A stretch of DNA of 64,000 bases from Theocolax elegans. Lineage: Eukaryota; Arthropoda; Insecta; Hymenoptera; Cerocephalidae. The stretch lies in assembly GCA_026168455.1 (NCBI GenBank), contig CM047426.1, positions 37,759,175-37,823,174 of the forward strand, read 5' to 3'. The translations under genes and the position numbers were made by a program. Shown here in pieces: positions 11,646-21,397 of this stretch; position 1 is the stretch's first letter; each line of letters starts with the position of its first letter. The notes below the pieces were generated by a model. It ran no database searches. It was not told where the DNA came from and saw nothing but the letters and a program-made list of their open reading frames with translations.

Positions 11646-11800
11646 TAAACTAATACACATCCTTTTAAATTATATTCACAACTTTTTTTTACGCACGGAA
11701 AAAATACATATATTATCTATTCTTGAAAAAACAAATTTAAAATATACACACACATACACGCACGCTCGCGCACATACACTTATATATATATATATATATA
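11646..11800 (-). mobile_element. Family A copy A1, second part
   Basis: This continues A1 after the copia insertion. It holds the family's characteristic end: CACGGAAAAAATAC, a Lys-coding-like A-rich stretch, a CACACACACGCACGCTCGCGCAC microsatellite-like segment (interrupted CA repeat) and a TA run that abuts the CTAG of copy A2 at 11801. Confidence 0.8.
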
Positions 11801-13162
11801 CTAGGGGGGCTTCGCCCATTGCGCGCTTCGCGCGCCAACCCCCTATTTTTAATTTCGAAAAAGGTTTTTCGTAATTAATTTATTTAAAATAATGTTTTAA
11901 ATTGTATTATTTTTTCACTACCATGGACACCTTAAAAATTAAACAGATTCACACAACACCTTGGAGGTATTGTTATAGTTATTATAATTTATAAATAAAA
12001 GTTTACCAAAATTTAGTGTAATGAAATCAGAATAAAAATAATAAAAAAAATAGAGACATATTAAATGTTAACTGTAAATTTTAAACTATATGAATTCTTA
12101 TAAAGCTTAAATTTATATTTTAATAAGTATAAATGTTAATGAAAAATTAACTTACCAAAAATAGTAAAGTACATATACTTACTAAATTGTAGTATTTTAG
12201 TTAACAACTTATTAAAATTTTGGATTATTTTAAACTGTTATAAATAGAACTTCACCTCCTAAAATTAATTTATTTAATGACGAACGATCATCGCCAAAGT
12301 CTATGTCATTAATATTTTGTACTTTTAGATTAATAAAACTTACTTCTTAATTAAATTAATTTTTGTATTATTTTTAAAGAATTATTTATAAAATTTTAGC
12401 GCTATATAAATAAAAACCTGTTTCTTCCATTTCTCCCGTGATTCGTAATTTGCACTCTCTTTCAAAATTTGCGTTTTAATCCATAATTATATCCAATTTA
12501 TTTTTACTATGCAGAGCCCAAATATTTATTTTGATTATTATAAACAAATTCATTTCTTAAATATCCTTCTATTTCTAATAAATACATACTTGTTTATTTA
12601 AAATATTGTGTTATATAAATATAAATTATCTACACACTTATATATCCATACAATTTTGAAATATTAATTTAAAAAATATTTAAATTAAATGCTCCTAAAT
12701 TAATAGTTTTTGAAAATCTATTCAAATGTAATTCGTATTTTATATTGCTACTGTTAAAATTTGAATTTTCTTTTGCCTATACTGTTTATAATAGACTAAT
12801 CTTAAAAATGCAATAATTAATATATTTAATTTTTAACCCATTGTATATATCATATGGATATTTGGAAAAGTGTATGTTATACTTGATTAATATTTATTTA
12901 ATCTTTAAACAATTTTGCATCTGTATTTAAAGCATTACATTGCATTTTAGATCCGTTATTATTATTGGGTATACGTTTAAAAATTTTATGAGTTTTATCA
13001 AGAATGAGTAGACAAATACACATTCTTTCAAGTTATGTTCACAACTTTATTTTGCGCACGGAAAAAATACGTATATTATGTATTCTTGAAAAAACAATTT
13101 TAAAATATATACACACACACACGCACGCTCGCGCACATACACTTATGTATATATATATATAT
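11801..13162 (-). mobile_element. Family A copy A2, complete
   Basis: A full-length copy of about 1.36 kb. On the minus strand it ends in CTAG followed by T. Next to the CTAG lie two GC-rich hairpins with TTC loops: GGGC-TTC-GCCC, shortened in this copy, and GCGCGC-TTC-GCGCGC. An outer pairing TAGGGGG/CCCCCTA can enclose the second hairpin. The other end is a CA/CG repeat followed by a TA run. There is no coding capacity. The CTAG-plus-hairpin end and the A-T insertion context are Helitron-like, but the opposite end lacks a clear TC, so the class is inferred. It is very similar to A3 along its length. Confidence 0.75.
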
Positions 13163-14817
13163 GGGTGGTTCTCTGTGACATCGAAGATGAAAAAAATAAA
13201 TATTGCTATAACTGTGGGAATATGTTTTAGAGGTATCCAGTAGTTCTCCTGAATTTTTTCAGATTTTTTCTGGGCCATTATTTTAAGTTACAGAGAGTCA
13301 AAGTTGACATTTTAGCACTTTTTTGCATTATATGCCCATTTTCATGAATTTTTAGCTCCCAGGGGATGCATTTTTCACTAAAAACATAAGTATGACTTTT
13401 TTTGTAAAATTTTCCGAACTTTTTATTAAAAATACTTTTAAAGACATAAATGTATGCTGTCACACTCTTGTAAGCCATTTAAACCTTAAATAGTGAAAAT
13501 CAGCAATTCTGCTCCGGACTCTGGTAACCTAATACTGTCTAAAACATGTCTTTTTATAGTCAGAAACTGCCTTAAAATTTCCAGAGTGGGTCTAAATCAT
13601 TAAGATCACTTATGGTCAAAATATCCGGGAAAAGTGCCCGAAATATTAATAGAAATGTATATTTGTTGCCTTATAACGATGAATCTATTAGCATGATCAT
13701 TGCAAAAAAATTTGTGCACTTACCTTGGAGTGGTAGAAAAGTATCTCCACTTGTTTCAGTATCCATCTAATCCCCTGTAAGCTGCTAAAAATACAAATAT
13801 TATTATACAAATGTAAAAAATTATTTTTTAAACATTTATAATGCTGGATTTTTAGTTTTACATCCCTTACAAGAATTATAATACTAATCTAAAGGATTAC
13901 TATAAAAGTATCAACATTATTATTATTATTATTCAGCAATACATTGTTTAGATTTCACAAACTTGTCACTGTCACGTTATCATATTATTCATTATAATTA
14001 TATATCCGATTTATTTATATATCTTTTGTATTAAATACGTATATTCAGTTATTGTAATAATGATGTTTATATATTTATAGTAATCCTTCAGATTAGTATT
14101 ATAATTCTTGTAAGGGATGTAAAACTAAAAATCCAGCATTATAAATGTTTAAAAATTAATTTTTTACATTTGTATAATAATATTTGTATTTTTAGCAGCT
14201 TACAGGGGATTAGATGGATACTGAAACAAGTGAAGATACTTTTCTACCACTCCAAGGTAAGTGCACAAATTTTTTTGCAATGATCATGCTAATAGATTCA
14301 TCGTTATAAGGCAACAAATATACATTTCTATTAATATTTTGGGCACTTTTCCCGGATATTTTGACCACAAGTGATCTTAATGATTTAGACCCACTCTGGA
14401 AATTTTTAGGCAGTTTCTGACTATAAAAAGACATCTTTTAGACAGTATTAGGTTACCAGAGTCCGGAGCAAATTTGCTGATTTTCATTATTTAAGGTTTA
14501 AATGGCTTACAAGAGTGTGACAGCTTACATTTATGTCTTTAAAAGTATTTTTAATGAAAAGTTCGGAAAATTTTACAAAAAAAGTCATACTTATGTTTTT
14601 AGTGAAAAATGCATCCCCTGGGAGCTAAAAATTCATGAAAATGGGCGTATAATGCAAAAAAGTGCTAAAATGTCAACTTTGACTCTCTGTAACTTAAAAT
14701 AATGGCCCAGAAAAAATCTGAAAAAATTCAGGAGAACTACTGGATACCTCTAAAACATATTCTCACAGTTATAGCAATATTTATTTTTTTCATCTTCGAT
14801 GTCTCAGAGAACCACCC
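13163..14817. mobile_element. Foldback element FB-A, 1.66 kb palindrome
   Basis: Two arms of about 744 bp (13163-13906 and 14074-14817) are inverted copies of each other, separated by a 167-bp AT-rich loop holding an ATT run. The ends are GGGTGGTTCTC and GAGAACCACCC, and both sides sit in TA repeats, so any short target duplication is hidden. Matching 66- to 74-codon open frames appear in both arms only because the arms mirror each other; they resemble no family I know and contain no transposase. It could be a foldback or long-TIR DNA element moved in trans. Confidence 0.85.
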
Positions 14818-14825
14818 ATATATAT

Positions 14826-14843
14826 TGTAACGAATCAATGTAA
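14826..14843 (+). repeat. Gypsy 5' LTR, first 18 bp
   Basis: TGTAACGAATCAATGTAA matches the first 18 bases of the 3' LTR at 33368. HEL1 begins at the next base, and the LTR resumes at 25621 with TATTTGATT. Confidence 0.93.
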
Positions 14844-14844
14844 T

Positions 14845-16793
14845 CTTATCTTATATTATATTAAAGTGGATCGACTTTTGGTCTCCGGTTCTCCGGTTCT
14901 CCGGTTTTTTAAAAATGCATTTTTATAGTTTCAAAGTTTTATTTTAATTGGACTTAACACTTTTGGGCCTTACATTTTTTGGACCTTACATTTTTGGGCC
15001 TTATAAATTTTGGGCCTTACATTATTGGCAACGGAATTGTAAAGTTTTATTTTAATTGGACTTTACAATTTTAGGCCTTACATTTTGAGCCTTACATTTT
15101 TGTCCTCATAAATTTTGGGCCTTACATTTTTGGGCCTTATAAATTTGGACCTTACATTTTTGGGCCTTATAAATTTTGGGCCTTACGGTTTTGGGCCTTA
15201 TAGATTTTGATCCTTACATTTTTGGGCCTTATAGTTTTTTTAAACAAATAGATATCAACTACTATGTCGATATTATTACCAGAAAATTATCTTAATAACA
15301 ATAATTAAAATAACATTTGATTACGTAATTAAAATTAATAAAATTTCAACACTGGAACATACAATAAATCAAATTAATTTTTATTGTTTATTTTACAAAC
15401 TTATTGTTGCAAAAATTTCAAATTACAATTATTATGTTATTAAATTAAATTACAATTATTATGTTACAATTGTACTCTATTCACTTGTATATTTCATAAG
15501 ATATATTTTTTTCAATATATCGTTTTTATTGTTTATATAATTTATAAATTCAGCAAGTATTCATCGAAATCATCTTTAATAGAAAAATTAAATTACATCA
15601 TTAAATATTAAATGTATAATTAATTAAACATTAGATAAAATATTCAAATAAATATTACTGTTTTTAAAATGCCATTTAGAAGATTTATATCCAATATGCA
15701 TATTGTCACATATTATTGATATTATATATGTTATATCTGTAACAAAAACATTTTTATTATTAATTATAAATAAATTGACAAAATCAAAACTTTACCTTTT
15801 AACTTAATCATTAAGAAATACTACTGCATTTTTTATTATTTCGATAGTCTTAATAAACTAATCAGGATACTGAAATACAAAAAGACTTATTATATTTCAA
15901 ACAAAGATAATTTAAAATGAAAATAAGATAATTTTATAATATACCTTGTGACTTTAATCGTATGGAATGCCATTAGGAATATAATATTTTATTGATATAA
16001 TATTAATTGGAATGCTGCTGCCGTTTGTTATTTTTATTCAGCGCTGCATTCATTGGAATGCTGCTGCCCTTTGTTTTTTTTATTCAGCGCTGCATTTATT
16101 TGAATTATGAGTGTCAAACTACTAGCAAAGAATTTGTGCAAATATTGGCCCATTAGATGGAAAGTTTGGCCCTCTTTGTGTAAAGGTTGACCCAGATTGT
16201 TTAAATGTTGGCCCATTTACAGAAAAGATTATTACAACATATTATTTACAACATATTATTATTGCAATATTAAATATTATCAACGCAATTAAGTGCGCCT
16301 TAATTTAAGAAATTGCATGTGAAAAACAAGTTTTTACTGGTTGAAAAATTTATTCCATAATCAATACAAAATGTTCCTAAATTGGCCAAAAGTGGGCTAA
16401 AGTTTGCCAAAACTGGAAAAATGTTCCAAATATTTCAATGTTGGTAAACATCGGCCCACTTTTGGCGCAAGTTGGCCCACTTTTAGCATACTTTGGAGCA
16501 TTTTCATCGAAAATGTATTTCCACTAGGGTATGTATAATATTAGTATTTATAAAATATTAAATTTATATTAACTATATTTCATTCATTACATTGAAGCTA
16601 CTTTCTTATACACACTATTTTCTAATAATTTATATTTTATTTTTTTCAGCTTTACAAAAAAATATTAATAAAAAATTTAAAATAATCGTTTAGAAAAATA
16701 AAAAAAATTATAATTATTATTAAACAATTGAAACAAATTATTAATATTATTTTTATAATTGTGAATCATTTTGTAAAATAAACCATTTTTATA
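14845..16793 (+). other. HEL1 5' noncoding region with two minisatellites
   Basis: Between the 5' end and the protease ORF lie about 1.9 kb of AT-rich DNA. At about 14950-15230 a short-period repeat of TTTTGGGCCTTA-A units runs many times. At 16006-16098 a 46-bp unit (TTGGAATGCTGCTGCC...) occurs twice in tandem. From 16140 to 16500 there are scattered TTGGCCCA motifs. No other genes are seen. Confidence 0.7.
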
Positions 16794-17450
16794 ATGGATT
16801 TGACGGAAATAAAAATATTAGTTGTAAAAACGATTGAACCATATAGCGTCGATGCTTCTATGTTAAATGATGAACACATATTAGAATTTAATAACATCCT
16901 TAAATCATGTACACCATTCAATATGCAAACATCTCTTTTAGTTCAAAAACAATATAATATTAACTCAGTTCAAATGAATAATGAATACATTCAATTGTTA
17001 TTTTCTGGAAAATATGAAAAAGGTCATTGGATTTGTATGTATTACAATAATAGAACGATACACATTTATGATAGTTTAAATGCTAAATATTTGCAAAATG
17101 AACATAAAGTATACATCAATAGATTATTTCCAGATAGTCAACAATTAAAAATTGTTTTTGAAACAGTGCAATTTCAAACCAATAGTTATGATTGTGGAAT
17201 TTTCGCGATAGCTTTTGCAGTCTCTATTGTATTTAATTTATGCCCATGCAGTTTAAACTATGATATTTCCCAAATGCGTTCACATTTACTAAAAATATAC
17301 GAAACACGTAGTATTACGATGTTTCCAATTTTACAAAATATAAACTATAATATTTCAACAATACCAATCAAAAGATACATGATTCAAATTTGTTGTATTG
17401 ATGAAAAAAAATTGAATTTCAATGTAGCAGAAATAAAAATAATAGAATAA
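16794..17450 (+). CDS. Ulp1-like (C48) cysteine protease in HEL1
   Basis: An intact 218-codon ORF. It resembles the catalytic domain of Ulp1/SENP-type proteases, which cleave SUMO-like modifiers. His78 followed by Trp (GHWICMYY), Asp93 (HIYDSLN), Gln128 and Cys134 (SYDCGIFA) are in the right order and spacing for the His-Asp-Gln-Cys active site. An LNDEHI segment near residues 25-29 fits the substrate-side start of the domain. The size is that of a bare catalytic domain. It lies upstream of and in the same direction as the Rep-helicase, inside the Helitron ends. Unlike the Rep-helicase it has no stop. A role in countering host SUMO-based silencing, or in processing, is only a guess. An adenovirus-type protease is a less likely alternative. 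Confidence 0.8.
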   Translation: MDLTEIKILVVKTIEPYSVDASMLNDEHILEFNNILKSCTPFNMQTSLLVQKQYNINSVQMNNEYIQLLFSGKYEKGHWICMYYNNRTIHIYDSLNAKYLQNEHKVYINRLFPDSQQLKIVFETVQFQTNSYDCGIFAIAFAVSIVFNLCPCSLNYDISQMRSHLLKIYETRSITMFPILQNINYNISTIPIKRYMIQICCIDEKKLNFNVAEIKIIE

Positions 17451-17640
17451 AATTTTCAACAGAAATTCAATTCTGAACAACAAACAATAATGAATTTATA
17501 TAATAAAGATAAAATCATTTCCGTTCATTCTATTACCCCAATGGAAATAGACTATGAAATACCATCTTATAGTTCATTTTATCAAAAAAAATAAAAATAA
17601 ACAATTTAATGATATAGAAATAAAACAGCTAAAAATAAAA
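17451..17640 (+). other. AT-rich spacer in HEL1
   Basis: Spacer between the protease ORF and the tandem repeat; possibly the degraded start of the Rep frame. Confidence 0.5.
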
Positions 17641-18130
17641 CAGCAAACCATGATGAAAAGACAAAAATAAATAGTGACGAAATAAAAAATGAACGAGAAA
17701 AAGAAGCATTACGAAAAAAGAAGCTTATGTAAATAATAAAAATAATAACGACGGCAAAGAAGAAAAAAAATAAAGAGAAAACAGCAAACCATGATGAAAA
17801 GACAAAAAATGAATGGTGACGAAATAAAAAATGAACGAGAAAAAGAAGCATTACGAAAAAAGAAGCTTATGTAAATAATAAAAATAATAACGACGGCAAA
17901 ATAGAAGAAAAAAAAATAAAGAGAAAACAGCAAACCATGATGAAAAGACAAAAAATGAATGGTGACGAAATAAAAAATGAACGAGAAAAAGAAGCATTAC
18001 GAAAAAAAGAAGCTTATGTGAAAAGTAAAAATAGTAATGACGACAAAATAGAAGAAAAAAAAATAAAGAGAAAACAGCAAACCATGATGAAAAGACAAAA
18101 AATAAATCGTGACGAAATAAAAATGAACGA
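17637..18130 (+). repeat. Tandem 141-147-bp repeat coding Lys/Glu-rich protein
   Basis: Four copies begin at about 17641, 17782, 17928 and 18075 (CAGCAAACCATGATGAAAAG). Spacings are 141, 146 and 147 bp, so one spacing is a multiple of three and others are not. The third and fourth copies share an open frame giving QQTMMKRQK and EREKEALRKKEAY repeats. Charged, repeated N-terminal segments are common in Helitron Rep proteins, so this is likely the expanded start of that protein. Confidence 0.7.
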
Positions 18131-20727
18131 GAAAAAGAAGCATTACAAAAACAACATATTTATTATAATGAAAATACTGATCAATGTAAAAAAAATAAAA
18201 AGAAAAAATTAAATGGAAAAATATTAAACGAAAGTAGAAAAAATGATATCGATAAATTAGTATAAAACCATTTACAAAAAAATTTAAAAAGACGCATATG
18301 TATGAAAAATGACAAAGACATGGAAATACCAATCATATTGCTTAAAAAATTAAAAATTGATGAAGGAAAATTTTTTAACGTATATGATAAACCAATTAAT
18401 ACCAAAAAAGGCATAAATTATAAAGAATTAAATAAACGTATTTTAATTAAAAATGAACAAAATGTAAAATTAGTAAGTAAATCCAAAATAATAGGTCGAA
18501 TAGCAAATGTAGATTTTGATGAAAAAATAATTATTGAAAACAATTTAGGTTATATGTCTGAAACTTGTAAACATTGTAATACTAAACATTTTGTTTTTGA
18601 ATATACACTAGGTAAAGAATTTTCTAATTGTTGTCACAAAGGAAACGTAGACTTACCGAAAATGCCTCCCTATCCGGAAAAATTAAAGCTATTAGCTACA
18701 GGAATATCGGAAGATAGTATTAATTTTCGCAAAAATATTCGGCTATGTAATAATGCGTTAGCTTTTGCAAGCTTTGGAGCTAATTTTGATAAGTAATCTG
18801 GTAGTGGACCACAAATTCTTAGAATATGTGGTCAAATATATCGCAATGTTTTTGCTTTACATCCAAATGCAAATGAAGCTCGAAAATATGGGCAATTGTA
18901 TGTTCTAGATAATGAATTAGCTGCAGCTGAAAGAAAAAGTTTTAAAAATAATTTAGATACAAAATTAGAATTGTCAAGTAAATTAGATAGCTTAATTAGA
19001 AATGTTAATCCTTATGTTAAAGCTTATAAAATGATGTATGAGGTAGAAAAAGAAAAATTAGAATATTAGAAGAAAAATTAGATATAAATATATATATAAT
19101 GAAGCTACTAGTAATGAAGTTGCAATGGTATTTGTAAGAAGAAATGGACTGCCTACTTCAGAGCGGGATATAGTTATATATTCAAAATATGACAATCCAA
19201 TTAGTATTCCTTTAATAAGTAAATACACTGATCCAATGACATACCCACTTATTTATCCAAATGGAGGATATGGATGGATGCCTAATATGAAATGCAAATA
19301 TAAGAAAAACAATATTTCATGTTTGCAATTTTATAATTACAGACTTTCTATGAGAAATGGATTTAATCCATACCTTAATATGGGAAAAGTTTCTCAACAG
19401 TTTACAATTGATGCATTTGTAAAAGTTGAACAATCAAGATTATATTTTGTAAAGAAAAACCAAGATATTTTAAGGAGCGATTATTATAAAGGCGTAATGG
19501 ATTATTTACACAAGAAAAAAGAATCTGAAAATATAAAAATTGGAAAAATGTTTATTTTGCCATCAAATTTTGTTGGAAGTTCAAGATTCCTAAAACAAAA
19601 TTACATTGACTCAATGAGTATAGTAAATCGTTACGGAAAACCTGACTTATTTATAACAATGACATGTAATCCAAACTGAAAAGAAATAACTGAACATTTA
19701 AAAAAATATGAAACTGTAATTGATAGACCAGATTTAGTATTTAAGGTATTTCATCAAAAAATAAAAGAATTTAAAGAATTGGTAATTAAGCAAGGTGTTT
19801 TAGGAAATTGTATCGCCTACTCTTATGTTATCGAATTTCAAAAACGTGGACTTCCTCACATGCATATGCTATAATTTTTAGATAAAAATTATAAAAATAA
19901 TACTCCCGAAAAAGTAGATGAACTCATAAACGCAGAAATTCCAAACGAAGATATCTATCCACGGTTGTATAATATTGTAAAACAGTTTATGATTCATGGA
20001 CCCTGTGGAGAGCAAAACATGAGTTCACCTTGCATGAGTAAAGACACAAAAAAATGTACGAAAAATTTTCCAAAAAAATTTAATAACAAAACAACTTTTA
20101 ATTCATCAGAATATCCATTATATATAAGAAGAAATGATATCAAAAAAATCAATTATAAAGGTAAATACCACAATAGAATAGCTGATAATCGGTTTGTTGT
20201 TTCGTATAATCCTTATTTATTGTTAAAATTTAATTGTCACATTAATGTCGAAGTATGCTCAACAGTCCAATGTATAAAATACTTATTTAAATGGTGTTAT
20301 AAAGGACATGACTGTGCGAACATAGAAATACGTGACACAGGTATCAGATCAAAAGACAGTTCTAATGTAACTCATGATGAAGATATTGAAAGCAATGAAT
20401 ATAATACTATTAGAATACCCTCTACACGAACTTTCACATACCATAATAAGATTAGCTATTCACAATGAAGATGAACAAGAAGTGTATTTTAAAGAAGGAA
20501 AAGAAACAGAAATTTAAAAAAAAAATGTAGAAACGACATTAACAGCATACTTAAAATTAAATCAAATCGATTCTGATGCACGAAATTATTTATATTCCGA
20601 AATACCATTAAATTATGTATTTGATAATAATTCAAAAACATGGAATAAAAGAAAAAAAAACAAAAAAACCTGTATTAAGCAGAATGTATTTAGTGAATCC
20701 ATAGGATCGAAAACGATATTTTATAAG
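17937..20727 (+). pseudogene. rep: HEL1 Rep (HUH endonuclease) part, decayed
   Basis: Rep nicks and joins DNA during rolling-circle transposition. After the Lys-rich repeats, 18302-18796 encodes a Cys/His segment (CKHCNTKHF, then CCHKGNVDLP) typical of the Helitron N-terminal region. The frame stops at 18794 but similarity continues (QIYRNVFALHPN, NPYVKAYK). The Helitron-like N domain follows (19125-20468), with TYPLIYPNGGYGW and YGKPDLFITMTCNPN. The HUH motif GLPHMHML is at 19851-19871. Stops lie at 19677-19679 and 19872-19874. The two-Tyr block reads KYLFKWCYKG (20277-20306), so the second tyrosine of the usual YLxKYxxKG is Trp. Another frame change lies near 20440. Clearly a Helitron Rep, clearly inactive. 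Confidence 0.92.
20715..20727 (+). repeat. Target duplication, left copy
   Basis: GATATTTTATAAG occurs here and again at 21398-21410, flanking the 670-bp insertion. The Rep-helicase similarity continues after the right copy, so this is a duplicated target site. Confidence 0.85.
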
Positions 20728-21397
20728 TTAAAAATATAATTTTTTCTCGCCCAGGCAAAAGTTTTTAAATTAATATTGAATTTTGTTGGTCTTGCTGAGC
20801 TAACGTCTAACGACTCTAAGAACTCCAAGTTGCTCGCTCGAAAAGGCACGACAATTCGCCGCATATCAATCCCGAGGACAACATTATGAAGGCCACAAGC
20901 CGAAAAAATTATATTTTTAATAATAACAGGACTTTGGTTTAAGATTATGTCCATAGTACATACTCTGATGTTAGGGGGCACTTTTCCATCCACAATTAGA
21001 TTTTCCATCTTATGTGTACTTATATAGGCTCCGTTTATTCGTTCTTACGATACCAAAATTTTAAGTTTATCATTATTTTGATTCAATAATACTGTCTTGT
21101 GTGACTGGGGCAGGGACCGTCTGCGCCCCACTGATGAGTTCTGGCAGACGGTCCAAAGACGAAACACATAGACTTAAAATTTCTTTCTTTCTTATTAAAA
21201 TATTTTCAATTTTATTACTTAGTATTTATTTGCTTCTTCTTTTGGTTTATGTCTGGCGGCTTGTGGCCTTCATAATGTTGTCCTCGGGATTGATACGCGG
21301 CGAATTGTCGTGCCTTTTCGAGCGAGCAGCTTGGAGTTCTTAGAGTCGTTAGACGTTAGCTCAGCAAGACCAACAAAATTCAATATTAATTTAAAAA
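20728..21397. mobile_element. Penelope-like short insertion with hammerhead
   Basis: This 670-bp insertion interrupts the Helitron ORF and is flanked by a 13-bp target duplication. Its outer parts are inverted copies of each other: about 20762-20897 against 21255-21397, beginning TTTTTAAATTAATATTG on the left. The left side carries an extra 34 bases (20728-20761) outside the inverted part. The middle holds a hammerhead-like fold. Penelope-like elements are known for variable target duplications, inverted or tandem terminal repeats, a roughly 34-bp extension, and hammerhead ribozymes in those repeats. No reverse transcriptase or GIY-YIG coding remains, so the assignment is structural. Confidence 0.65.
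21097..21171 (+). ncRNA. Hammerhead-ribozyme-like fold, type III order
   Basis: The conserved core CUGAUGA is at 21131-21137 and GAAA at 21161-21164. Stem I is a perfect 6-bp helix, UGGGGC (21106-21111) with GCCCCA (21125-21130). Stem III pairs 21097-21103 with 21165-21171 in six or seven pairs, counting G-U. Stem II lies between 21138 and 21160 and is imperfect, with a C-A mismatch and a bulge. The stem I loop (21114-21124) and the stem II side (21144-21154) are complementary over 11 bases, fitting the loop-loop contact such ribozymes use. The base before the cleavage site is A (21104) instead of U, giving GAC rather than GUC, so activity is doubtful. Confidence 0.7.

Noticed and set aside
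4584..11845. 62-63-codon frames at 4586 and 11401
   Set aside because: They fall inside the copia LTR copies and have no known domain.
13278..14702. 66- and 74-codon frames duplicated in the FB-A arms
   Set aside because: They are conserved only because the arms mirror each other; no known domain and no other evidence of selection.
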